DNA of 64,000 nucleotides from Asterella californica (taxonomy: Eukaryota; Streptophyta; Marchantiopsida; Marchantiales; Aytoniaceae), in NCBI GenBank assembly GCA_036924285.1, contig JAYKYS010000007.1, positions 31,178,001 through 31,242,000 on the forward strand. Direction: 5' to 3'. Positions 40,741-51,100 of the stretch are shown here, one piece after another. The notes beneath the pieces were generated by a model. It made no database searches and was not told the DNA's origin. It worked only from the letters and a program-made list of their open reading frames with translations. The position numbers and the translations under genes are program-made. The number at the start of each line of letters is the position of its first letter. Positions within the stretch are counted from its first letter, which is position 1.

Positions 40741-42358
40741 CTGTACAAGTCCGTGGGGAATGATATTCACCTCTCAAAGTCATGTACAGTTACCCGAGTC
40801 TAGTTCTTCCATTGTATTTGAATTTCATTATTTTTTGTGTGATTTATTTTTCACTCCAAATCAATCACGCATTGCTATAGACGGCTCTAGTGAATAGTAA
40901 ATGTCTAACATACCCCTCTAAGTCACTCTGGAAAAGAACATTTTTCTTAACTTCATCAAGGATAATCTCAGAAAGCTCTACGGGTGAAATCAACTCGTAG
41001 AGCTTTCTTGCCAAGTACTTCAGGATTTGAACCAAGACGGATCCGTCTCCAAACCCAATCTCTTGTCACTGCGACAATCATGGTGAATAAACAGAAACTC
41101 TTCACTTATGTTTATACTATGACATTTCATTTATAACTTGAAGGTTATTATTGTGTCATGATAAAAGATTCTTATTATCACATGAAATTTCGAGAAGAGA
41201 TCTATTTGTTCTTGATAATATTACAAAGGGTCGATTCTATTCTATTTTTAATTTTTTGTCCTGCTACAACCAATTATAATCTAAGATTTATATTCCATTT
41301 TACTCGTTTGTCTTTTTCCTCTTCTCTGCGGAAGTGCATGTTGCATGCATATTCACCTGTTCTCGTCACGCTCCATTAATTTATTACTTAACATTTTCTT
41401 CCTCTACCTTTGGATCTTGGAAGAAGGTGGCAAGTTCTATTAATTACTTTATTATCTTTTGAATTAATTAATCTTTTAATATTGTTGGGCAATACCCAGA
41501 TTAATGAACGCTTGGGTGCCAGCAGCCTCCTGCATATATACTTCTAGAAGCGCATCATTCCACTCTTCTCTTATCGGTTATTTTTTGATCGTCTTGTAAC
41601 TCCGAGACTAGTTAACATTTAACACCCAAAGGTATACTTGTTTTGATTTGAAATTTAATACAGAATTTATATATAACGTTTAATTTATTACCCAGTAACA
41701 AAAAGCGGGCAAGAGTTCCCCACAAGTGCATGCTCTTCAGTTTACATACTCCCACGAAAGTAAATTTACATTTCTTCCCGCCTCGCAAAAATGTGTATGA
41801 ACCAATGAACCCACGAATTTGCCTTCAAATGCCGTTTATCCATTTGTGCCTTTCTTGGGTCAGAACTAATGTGGAATGCATATAATATGAGGTGTGGAAT
41901 GTATATAATATGATGTGTCAAAGTTTAGAGGAAATATTCTTCAACAACGGACTATTATAACTTTGTATATAAGCGCGACTTATTCTGGACATCACGATTT
42001 TATCATTAATTCTTTGTTCAGTTTCTACACTCAAGATAATTAATAGGAGCACCGGATAATGCATTGCAAGAATAAACGAGAGAAATGAGTGAAGAGCTAT
42101 TAAGAAAAAGCCTATGGCATTTTCTTGTAATGATCTCCGGATGTGCCGCATGAAACACTGGTCGAGGTCTGGACTACATTGTAACTCATTCCCGCAGGTC
42201 TAGAAACTTTTCAAAAGTTACTAACTTTGACACCCCTAATATCCTCTGCTCATGACTCGGAGCTTCTCGAGAAAATACGTCTTTATTTCCAAGAAGAGAT
42301 TATCCCTACATCCTTCCGCTATACTAAAAGTTTTAGTAAGTTCCATGGAGCTCACGTT

Positions 42359-42510
42359 CAGAAAATTACTTGATCCACCCCCCAGATAGAATCCCGGACT
42401 TGATCCACCCCCTCTTAACGATACCCTTCTTGATCAACCCCCAAACTGGCTACCGCCCGCTCTGTAAGTAACTTTGCCACATGGACGTCCAGTCAGGTAG
42501 TCCGGTCAGC
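42359..42510 (+). repeat. left terminal inverted repeat of the MULE (152 bp)
   Basis: It starts CAGAAAATTACTTGATCCAC and ends GTAGTCCGGTCAGC. Base by base it is the reverse complement of 53608-53759. It contains internal direct repeats of CTTGATC(C/A)ACCCCC spaced 30-40 bp, possible transposase contact sites. Confidence 0.97.
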
Positions 42511-42660
42511 GGGAAGAAAGCTGACGTGTTATCCGACGCTGACGTGTTATCCGACGCGGGTAGAAAGCTGACGTGTAACCTGAGGCGGGAAGAAAGCTGA
42601 CGTGTGACCTGACCTGACGCGGAAAGAAACTAGTGCGCGGGAAGAGAAGCGGAACTGCAC
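42511..42660 (+). repeat. subterminal repeats inside the left TIR
   Basis: At least five copies of GCTGACGTGT or close variants occur within about 100 bp, several preceded by GGGAAGAAA. Opposite-strand counterparts (CACACGTCA; TTTCTTCCCG) occur inside the right TIR at about 53560-53600. Their clustering at both ends suggests binding sites for the element's own proteins. Confidence 0.6.
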
Positions 42661-42801
42661 AGCAGGAAAAACAGAGTACTTGACAGGAAAAGAAGGAAAG
42701 TGCAGATCTGTGCACAGTGCAGATGTGTGAACAGTAGTACATGGTGATAACAGCGGGGTAACAGCGAGACATCTGAGTAACAGCGAGACATCTGGGACAT
42801 A

Positions 42802-42854
42802 GCACTTAGCGTTAAGCACTAAATCTAGCGCTAAGTGCATGTAAGCACTTAGCG
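42802..42854 (+). promoter_or_regulatory. alternating palindromic half-sites just upstream of the transposase ATG
   Basis: GCACTTAGCG occurs at 42802-42811, its reverse complement CGCTAAGTGC at 42829-42838, and GCACTTAGCG again at 42845-42854, three bases before the start codon. The arrangement can fold and looks like an operator or attenuating leader structure. The function is inferred only from position and symmetry. Confidence 0.45.
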
Positions 42855-42857
42855 ATA

Positions 42858-45554
42858 ATGTCGGAAGATAATGATTTAGATTCACTCGATGGATTACATT
42901 TTGAAGATGAAGAGCGGGAATTCTTTTTAGATGCAAGAAGCGATGAGGAAGAAGACGAAACGATACTAGAGCGATGGCAGCAGGAGATGATTGACGCCCG
43001 TCTGGCTGACCGCGTACTTCAAGGAAAAACATTAGACGCTTTGAGAGAGGCCGCAGGGACACTGAAGTTGGGGGGAGATTTTCAATGCTGGAAGGATTTC
43101 GACTTTGCTATAGATTGTTGGTGTTTTCTGAACAGTAGAGCTTGTAACAAGCTGAAGTCATATTCTACTCACAGAGTGCGCGTCTGTCGTTATGGAGGGA
43201 GGATTCGTTGCAGAAAATCAATAGAACAGCGAGTTGAAAACAACGAGAACTTGGATCCAAATTTGATAAGTAGTCAGCCTCGTAGCTTCCACGAGTTCAC
43301 CCAACGACAGAGAGAGAGAGAGAGCAGAAGACGAGAAGATGTCACTGTGACCCAAAGAACACGGCGAGTTCCTGAGAATGGTCGATGTGGCGAGAAGATG
43401 CGATATTTAACCTCTGGTAGAGAAACATTTTATGGAACTGGAGTTGAGGCAAGAGAAGGGTCAATAACGCAGTCGTGCAAATGGAGAGTACGTGCACAGA
43501 GAGGGAAATTCACAGGGAGAATAACCATTAGTGTGTGTAATCTGGAGCATACTTGTCCTGGACAACAAGCTTACTGGCGTGGACCAGCCTCAAACTCTAA
43601 ATTCCTTGCACAAGTTTTGTGTAACAGAGTAGCAATAGATCCCAACATCTCAATCAGGAATTTAATGGAAGAAATTCGGACTAGTTTTAATAAACGAGCT
43701 CCATATAACCAAGTCTGGAGAAGCCGTGAGCATTCGCGAGATTGGTTAGAAGGTAATCAGACGGTCTCTTTTCATTATATTCCATCTGTTTGCAGAAAGA
43801 TCAAAGATGTAGATCCGTTAGCTGTTGTAGACTGGGGCACATGGATAAATCATCCAACAATTTTCAGTCGTTTTTTTGTCTGTCCCAGTGCTACTCGTAA
43901 TGCTTTTAGCTCCTGTCAGAAAGTGATATGTCTTGACGCTTGTCATTCGAAGTCTCGTAAGTTTCCTTGTCAAATTTTCTTGGCTTCCACACTCGATGGT
44001 GCAAACCAGGCTATCATTTTAGCTTATGCTGTAGCTCCGAGAGAGGACACATCCAACTGGACTTGGTTCTGTGGTTTATTGAAAGAATCAATAAATGGAA
44101 TTGAGAGTCCTACAACTGTCATCATCAGCGATCGACAAAAAGGATTGGAGAAAGCTGTTGCTGAGATATTTCCTACTGTGACCCATGGTCATTGCGCCCA
44201 ACACATTAGAATGAACGTGAGGGCGAGATTTGGCAAGGAGGCAGAAAAACCTTTTTTGGCTTGTTTATACGCTAAAAATCGAGAAGCGTAAGAATTTCAT
44301 CTCACCTGTGAGCATTTGGTTAGTTGGTGTAGTTTCTTATTTCAGTTATGAGCATTTGGTTAATTGGTGTAGCTTGTTATGTCAATTATAGAAATTTACT
44401 TGATTTGGTGTGTTTTAATGTGTTACAGGTATAACGAGGTTTTAAGAAAACTCGATGATTCTGGAGATCGAGGCAAGCAGTTGGCTAGTTATTTAAGAGG
44501 TATCATGCCAGAAAGATATAGTCGATGTGCATTTCCGAAGCCACGATATGGGAAGGTAACTTCGAATGTAGCAGAGAGTATGAACAATGCTCTGAGGACC
44601 ATCCGGTTTAATGCTCCTTTGAGAATTTTACTTGAAATTTGGTATTACATCATGCAACAATTTACCAAGAGACGTCAACAATTGGAGCAGGAGACTAATC
44701 TACTCACCAAATTTGCAAGGAGCAGACAGACAGAGAATGAGCAAGCTGCAGAAGGATTCATTTGTCAAGTTTCCAACATTAGAGAGGCCACAGTTCGCTG
44801 TCACAGTTCTGGATCAACTCATGTAGTGAAACATAACTCGAATGGGCGAGGAACGTGCACTTGCGTTGAATACCAGGAAATGGGATGGCCGTGTGGACAT
44901 GTCATTACCTTCGACAGAGAGATAGGAGAGAATCCTATGACACGCGTTGATCAAATTTGGTACAGTTCGTCACTATTTTCAATTTATGGACAACAGCATC
45001 TGCCTCCAATAGTAATAGACGACTTAGAACCAGTTTGGACTTGTGGTCCACCTCCTATTGCAATTCGAAGAGGAAGGCACCGAGTGGTGCGAATGGATAA
45101 CAATACTCAATCGTCACAAGTTAGAGTTCCAGGAAATACAACGGATTTTGTTGACGAGAGTGTCACAGGACCTCCTGTTACTGGTAGTGATAGTGTTAAT
45201 GCTGTGGAAATGGAGTTCGATGTAGCAGATGAACAAATGTCGCATTTTCCCTCTGAATTTCTTATTCGTAGAACTAGGCGATCATCTACTACGGCTAGTG
45301 GCAGCAGGCAAAGTCAAGTTGGAAGATGTAGTAGGTGCAAGCAGGTTGGACACAATGTTAGAACATGTCAAGGAAATGATATAGCTGATATCAATTACGC
45401 TGAGCATCTATCGAATCAATCTAACATGCCAACATTGCATCGAGAGGACGATGTAATTTTCACGGCCTCGGATGAAGAATTCACTGACAACAATAGTGAT
45501 GTACCATCAGGTTCGTTACATAACTCCTTTCCAAGAGTGATATGTTTGCTGTAA
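42858..45554 (+). CDS. MULE transposase (FAR1/MuDR-type, DDE) with SWIM and CCHC zinc fingers
   Basis: Two exons, 42858-44287 and 44429-45554, separated by a GT-AG intron of 141 bases that joins in phase (EA|YNEVL). About 850 residues. An acidic N-terminus is followed by a WRKY/FAR1-like DNA-binding area with Cys/His (SCKWRVRAQRG...CNLEHTC). The transposase core has the first Asp in VICLDACHSK, the second Asp in IISDRQKGL with the typical HGHCAQHIRMN, and the catalytic Glu in NVAESMNN. A SWIM finger CTCVEYQEMGWPCGH and a C-terminal knuckle CSRCKQVGHNVRTC follow. It excises and inserts the element by binding the TIRs. No stop or missing catalytic residue was seen, so it is probably active. The start at 42858 is the first ATG that gives the full frame. 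Confidence 0.95.
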
Positions 45555-45934
45555 TGTTTCAATTTCTTGAAACATTCATTCATATTCTTATTTATTGTGT
45601 CCTTGTATCAATGCAGGTACACGCAGAAGTGAGTGAGGACTGAGTAGATCACACCGATCTCGAACATGGGCTTTATGGTTACAGGTTGTACGGCCTCGAA
45701 TATGGATTACCCAATGATGCTGTCCAACGGCTCGGAGCTTCCCAACGGCTCCATTGGAGCTTTTTTACGGCTCCATTGGAGCTTTCCAACGGTTCTTTAG
45801 TAGTAGCGTTATATGGATGTTTTGGTGTGAGGCTGGTTAGAGAGCGAGTCAGTGAGGACGGGACGATCTAAACTATTAGCATACTATCCTTGCAATTCGA
45901 AAAGACAAGTCGTGTTTTTTACTTCAGTGTTTCA

Positions 45935-46759
45935 ATGTGTTCCTTGGCTGAATTTGAAGAGTGTATCAGTAACATACCTTGCATGTGGGTGGTTGCTTCT
46001 ATTCAAAGGATTATCAAAAATCGGAAATGGAATTCTATATCGTACTTTGCTTGCAATTTCCCGGGGTGCTTGAAGCAAGTGATAGACTCTTCGCAGATCT
46101 CATCAAGCTCCGCTTCTTGCTCCTCAAGCTCCGCTAAAAAGATGTTATATTTCAGTCAAGTGCAGCCCGACAGCAGAAAGACTTGGCATGCTTGTGGTCA
46201 AAGGGGAAATAAGAGGCAGTATCGATTTCATTTAGGACTGACCGATTACAGCGTTTGTGATCGACAGGAAGCAGCATTACCAATTGTGGTTGTTTGGAGT
46301 ATAGGAGAGAAGCTATTAGGAATGACCGCAGAGTCTTTTGAGAAATTATCGTCCGAAGAGCAAGATAGACTTTTCAGACTTGTTTGTTCGAAGAAGTGGC
46401 GATTCAAAATAGGATTGAACACAAACGGAAATCGTTATACGGTGTTCGACGTGGAGCATGAACTAGCAGAGTCGGACGAGTTCGAGGACAGAATAGAAGA
46501 TCTTGCTTCTGCAATGGATAGTGTAACATTTTATCCTTCGGAAGGAAGTGAGAAGGCGAAGTTGAGAGATAACGCTGAAGTTCTAGAGATTGAGAGGTTA
46601 CATCATCGAGTACACACATTAGTCGATAGATCAGAAGACATTGAATCGAGCTTGCTCGGTATAGTTCGAGATTTGCAAGCGGTTGTTGAGCTCCATCGAG
46701 AACAGAAGGGAGAGCTATCAGAGATAGTAGAAGCATTACAAAAACTTAAAGAGTTTTAG
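45935..46759 (+). CDS. RPA70 C-terminal OB-fold-like protein A (transposon-encoded ssDNA-binding candidate)
   Basis: 274 residues from the ATG at 45935 (MCSLAEFEECISNIPC). It resembles the C-terminal DNA-binding domain of replication protein A large subunit (Rep_fac-A_C). Matching parts are a first strand WVVASIQRI, a Cys pair FACNFPGC, an inserted Ser-rich loop, CGQRG, then YRFHLGLTDYS, the signature GEKLLGMTAESFEKLSSEE and a final strand KWRFKIGLNTN. A C-terminal helical tail of about 90 residues, probably a coiled coil, follows. RPA-like proteins bind single-stranded DNA during replication and repair. It lies downstream of the transposase in the same orientation. The same architecture reappears in protein B at 52607-53371. 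An upstream non-coding exon is possible (AG near 45614). I infer family membership from motif order, without an alignment search. Confidence 0.72.
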   Translation: MCSLAEFEECISNIPCMWVVASIQRIIKNRKWNSISYFACNFPGCLKQVIDSSQISSSSASCSSSSAKKMLYFSQVQPDSRKTWHACGQRGNKRQYRFHLGLTDYSVCDRQEAALPIVVVWSIGEKLLGMTAESFEKLSSEEQDRLFRLVCSKKWRFKIGLNTNGNRYTVFDVEHELAESDEFEDRIEDLASAMDSVTFYPSEGSEKAKLRDNAEVLEIERLHHRVHTLVDRSEDIESSLLGIVRDLQAVVELHREQKGELSEIVEALQKLKEF

Positions 46760-46902
46760 GAATGGTACCGGTTGTAAATGGTTACCTTGTACTATCTTTC
46801 TTTCATTATGCAATGCTTAATATAAAGCAATCCAGGTTCTTGTTCCTCGTTAGATGATTTGTACTCCATCACAGTTAGAGTTACCACTTTTACTCCCGCT
46901 GG

Positions 46903-48060
46903 AGGCGAAACACGGTGTACCGCAACTCCACCCAGTGCGATACTAGAGTGTTTCACCTAGGGAGGGCGAAACTCCCTAGTTTCGCCCTGGCTGGAGGCGA
47001 AACACTCATGTTTCGCCGATCGCAGAGTTCTCGTCAGAGGCGAGACACTGGAGTTCCGCACTCCCGCGGCGAAACACTAATGTACCGCGATTTCAGAAGG
47101 CGAAACATGGATGTTTCGCTCTCCCAGATCCGCAGTGAGTTCTCGCCAGAGGCGATACGAATAATGTTCCGCCCTCCCGCGGCGAAACATTAGTGTTCCG
47201 TGAAATTTGAAGGCGAAACATAAATGTTTCGCCGTCGCAGAGTGTCCCGCCAGAGGCGGTACACGCATGTTCCGCCCTGGTGACGCGAAACATAAAATGT
47301 TCCGCTCTATCGGGAACGATACATCCATGTATCGCCCTCGAGATATGCGAAACATCCATGTTTCGCGCTGCTGCGAGCGATACATGGATGTATCGCCCTC
47401 CGCGGAACTCCACAAAGGGGTATCCCTTTGCGGATTATCGAGGAAGGCGATACATGGATGTATCGCCCTCGTGAAGCGCGAAACATAGACGTTTCGCGCT
47501 GCTGCGAGCGATACGTCGATGTATCGCCCTCCGCGGAACTCCACAAAGGGGTACCCCTTTGCGGATTATCGAGGAAGGCGATACATGGATGTATCGCCCT
47601 CGTGAAGCGCGAAACATAGACGTTTCGCGCTGCTGCGAGCGATACGTCGATGTATCGCCCTCCGCGGAACTCCACAAAGGGGTACCCCTTTGCGGATTAT
47701 CGAGGAAGGCGATACATGGATGTATCGCCCTCCTGAAGCGCGAAACATAGACGTTTCGCGCTGCTGCGAGCGATACGTCGATGTATCGCCCTCCGCGGAA
47801 CTCCACAAAGGGGTACCCCTTTGCGGATTATCGAGGAAGGCGATACATGGATGTATCGCCCTCCTGAAGCGCGAAACATCGACGTTTCGCGCTGCTGCGA
47901 GCGATACGTAGATGTATCGCCCTCCGCGGAACTCCACAAAGGGGTACCCCTTTGCGGATTATCGAGGAAGGCGATACATGGATGTATCGCCCTCCTGAAG
48001 CGCGAAACATCGACGTTTCGCGCTGCTGCGAGCGATACGTCGATGTATCGCCCTTTGCGG
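46903..48060. repeat. palindrome array 1, including five 131-bp tandem units
   Basis: A dense series of short GC-rich palindromes lies between the convergent 3' ends of RPA-like gene A and the phosphatase-like gene. From 47401 to 48055 it is a tandem repeat of period 131 bp (unit starts 47401, 47532, 47663, 47794, 47925). Each unit carries four palindromes: AAAGGGGTACCCCTTT (GTATCCC in the first unit); a GGCGATACAT pair; a GCGAAACAT/GACGTTTCGC pair; and a GCGATACGTC pair. From 46903 to 47400 the palindromes are similar but irregularly spaced. Reading frames across it on both strands are repeat artefacts. Confidence 0.93.
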
Positions 48061-48161
48061 AGTTTTTTCTCCAAGTAACATATCAAATCCTTGTTAAAAA
48101 GATTTCCATTCATTTACAAAATGGGTAATGAAGTCATTTTTCAAAATTTAGACTTTATTTC

Positions 48162-51100
48162 TCACTTCAGTTTAGGATACAAATCCATGGAAACTGTATG
48201 TGGCACTGATCTCCATACAATATTAACTTCCTCTTGAGTAATATTGGTCCAGTAATTCTTGAGTGCAAGAAAAGGATCCTGAGCAAAAACTTGAGAAAAT
48301 CTAGTTGAGACGTAAGACGGAGTCTCCTCTGGAGAAACTCCCCAACGAAGAAGCCAAGGCAACAAGGTGGCTTCTAAATATAACTCTCGATCACTATCCA
48401 TGGTGAAAGGAGAAAAAGGGGGAGGGTGGATAGCATTAAATGGATGATTGGTACAATTCTTGACAGGACTATCATCCACCAACAGAACGTCTCTTGTGCT
48501 CAAGTTACGATCATGAAGAACAGAAAAATCCTTCAAGTATAAGTGGTTCCCGAAGGCTGCTTCTCTCACCGTCTTATATTTCAAACACATATCTTGAGCA
48601 AAAACGTGACACACCTACAAATGTCATTCATATGTATTAGAACACATAAAAGTTATCATAGCTCAAGAATATAACATTACATACTTTAAGATGATGAGAA
48701 GTAAAAGATAAGAAGTAGCATACCTTCCCTCTTGCAACTCCAGGAGGCAAGTAATCAGCATCCTCCATAGCACGTAGTAAGGTGCCCGTGTTGACCAGAG
48801 TACGAGAAGTCCATATGATGACATGAAATTTATCTAGACATATCTCCATGAATTGCTTGACTCCACGTCTCGCCACGTACCATATAGACTGCCTCGATGT
48901 AGTTTCCACTACATACCCTCTCTCACGAGCTGGCATCAACTCATGTTCGTTCCTTCCCACACGGACTAAAAGACCATTCAAATCAAGGATTAAGGTCTTA
49001 CGTCGATTTGCCGTAGGGTGAACTAGATGAGGATAGAACTCCTCTGCAGCTCGTATCGTTGTTAATTCCTCTTTAGTGACCATGAGTTGATAGTTCACAT
49101 GCTCTAGTTCAACCTGTTTGGACTGAAGCTCTTCTTCCTTCTTCTTTATGGCTTCATGGAGTTGATTCATTCTCGCTATGAGAATAGCCTCATCATCTAC
49201 AAGTGTACAGTGCAAAACAAATATGGATTAATAAGAAGCATTCAGGAAACTATACTAAGTGTAATTCTCATTAAGGATATTTAAGTCTAATACAAGTCCA
49301 ACAAGTAAAAGACGCCTAGTAAAAAAGCATAAAATAAATACAAATGTCAACGAGAGGTGAGTCAACTAGTAATATGTTACCTGATGAAGGAGGAGCATGA
49401 GAAGAGGATTGAGGATCTTGAAGTGATGCTTGAGGATCTTGATCAAGAGGAACATGAAGAGAGGCCTGAGGATCTTGCTCAGCAGGAGGAGTATCTGCAA
49501 GATCCATGAGAGTGTCATGAACTAGGACTTCAACATTAAATCCCTGTGTTTATCCATGCTGGAAAAGTTAAGTTTTAAAAGTGAAAACATAAACAAAAAC
49601 TTACTTGATGATTGTTGAAATCTCCGAGAAGATTCTACTCTTCCTCCTTCAGGAAGTAACCCGATGTGTATCATGAGGTGAGTCAAGATCATACCCACCC
49701 ATGTTTCTGGATGTCGTACCAACTTCTCCTTGTTCATGTGCTTTTTCATAGAAGAGATTTCAGCATCCAAAGAATCCAAAATGAATTCAGTCCAATCGTA
49801 ATCCTCCTCACTCTCCTCTACTTTACTTTTCACGTATAGAGCTAAATGTCCCGGAACTTCTTTTGGTCTTCTACGAGCCAAAAGAACACAATTGATAAGT
49901 TGGAACACAGGTCTCCACTCTGGAAACTCACACATCCAAAGTAAATATCGTTTTCCCTTCTCGTCTTTTGTGGGAAACCAATCCTCTATCAAAGATCTCT
50001 TCACATGATGAGGACGAGGTACTGATGTTCCCATTGGCAAAACTAAAGACTCTCGGATAAAAGACTCATCCAATACAATATGACGTCCTTGAACAATAGC
50101 TCGACGACTTTCTTCTTCGTATGACTGGATGAATTCTATACAAAATGGAATCTGCAAAATACATAATAATAAGGATAAGTATGCTAGTCAAAGCAATCTT
50201 TTAGCAACCACTCGAATCATTGTAACACTATGGTTGAAAGATAGTAAAACTCACATCAGGACGAGGGAACTCAAAGGAGAGAGCAATAAGTAACCCAAGT
50301 TTATCGACAGCTTCCTCCTCTACTCCTTGTAAACAATTCTCCATTTCCTCCTTTGAGACCCAACACCACTTAAGATGATATCGTTCATCCTCCTCGTGAG
50401 TATAGTGAAACAATGAAGGTCCTTCCTTCATGCTCTCCGTTTCCTCATCAGCTAAAAAGAAGGAATACAGATTAAAATTGTCCAAAAACGTAAACACAAC
50501 AATCCAAGCATGTATGAGTGAAAAGAGGAAGGAATATTGGCGGTGTGCAAAGCGACACATTCTGTTTCGCCTTGCTGGAGGGCGATACATGCTGTATCGC
50601 CCTCCCATAGAGGCAATTGATCGCACTGGACTGGAGGACGAAACATGCTGTATCGCCCTCCCATAGAGGCAATTGATCGCACTGGCCGGCGATCCATGCT
50701 GTTTCGCCCTGGTGGAGGGCGAAACAGCATGGATCGCCCTCTCATAGAAGAAATTGATCTTACTGGGCAGGGCGAAACAGCATGTTTCGCCTTGCTGGAG
50801 GGCGATACATGCTGTATCGCCCTCCCATAGAGGCAATTGATCGCACTGGGCAGGGCGAAACAACTTGTGTCGCCCTCCGGAAGAGGATCATTGCTTCTAT
50901 GGGAGGGCGATACAGCATGTGTCGTCCTGCCCGGTAGGAACACATGCGACCGGCAGGGCGATCCATGCTGTTTCGCCTGCCCAGTGCGATCAATAACCTC
51001 TATGGAGGGCGATACATGTTGTTTCACCCTCCAGCAGGGCGAAACAGAATGTTTCGCCTGCCCAGTGCCATCAATGGCCTCTATGAGCAGGGCGAAACAG

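Larger units (their letters stand above)
36585..42348. other. intergenic region between the PPR gene and the MULE
   Basis: No gene is supported. Structures seen: two related blocks of about 60 bp near 38240-38300 and 38350-38408 (ACGATT-A-TTCGA ... TTGAGAATCC); the hairpin at 38649-38688; a duplicated AT-rich block at 40345-40530 and 40558-40740 with a weaker third copy near 41565-41700; a 12-bp perfect inverted repeat at about 40971-41007 (GAAAGCTCTACG); and a short tandem near 41875-41915 (GTGTGGAATG-ATATAATATGA). The promoter of the PPR gene should lie just above 36584. Confidence 0.45.

Noticed and set aside
47401..48055. Regular repeats as a CRISPR array
   Set aside because: The whole 131-bp unit is conserved, there are no unique spacers, and the context is a eukaryotic transposon.
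47077..48113. Many 60-138-codon frames on both strands in array 1
   Set aside because: They repeat with the 131-bp unit and read the same peptides in both orientations because the units are palindromic. They are not genes.
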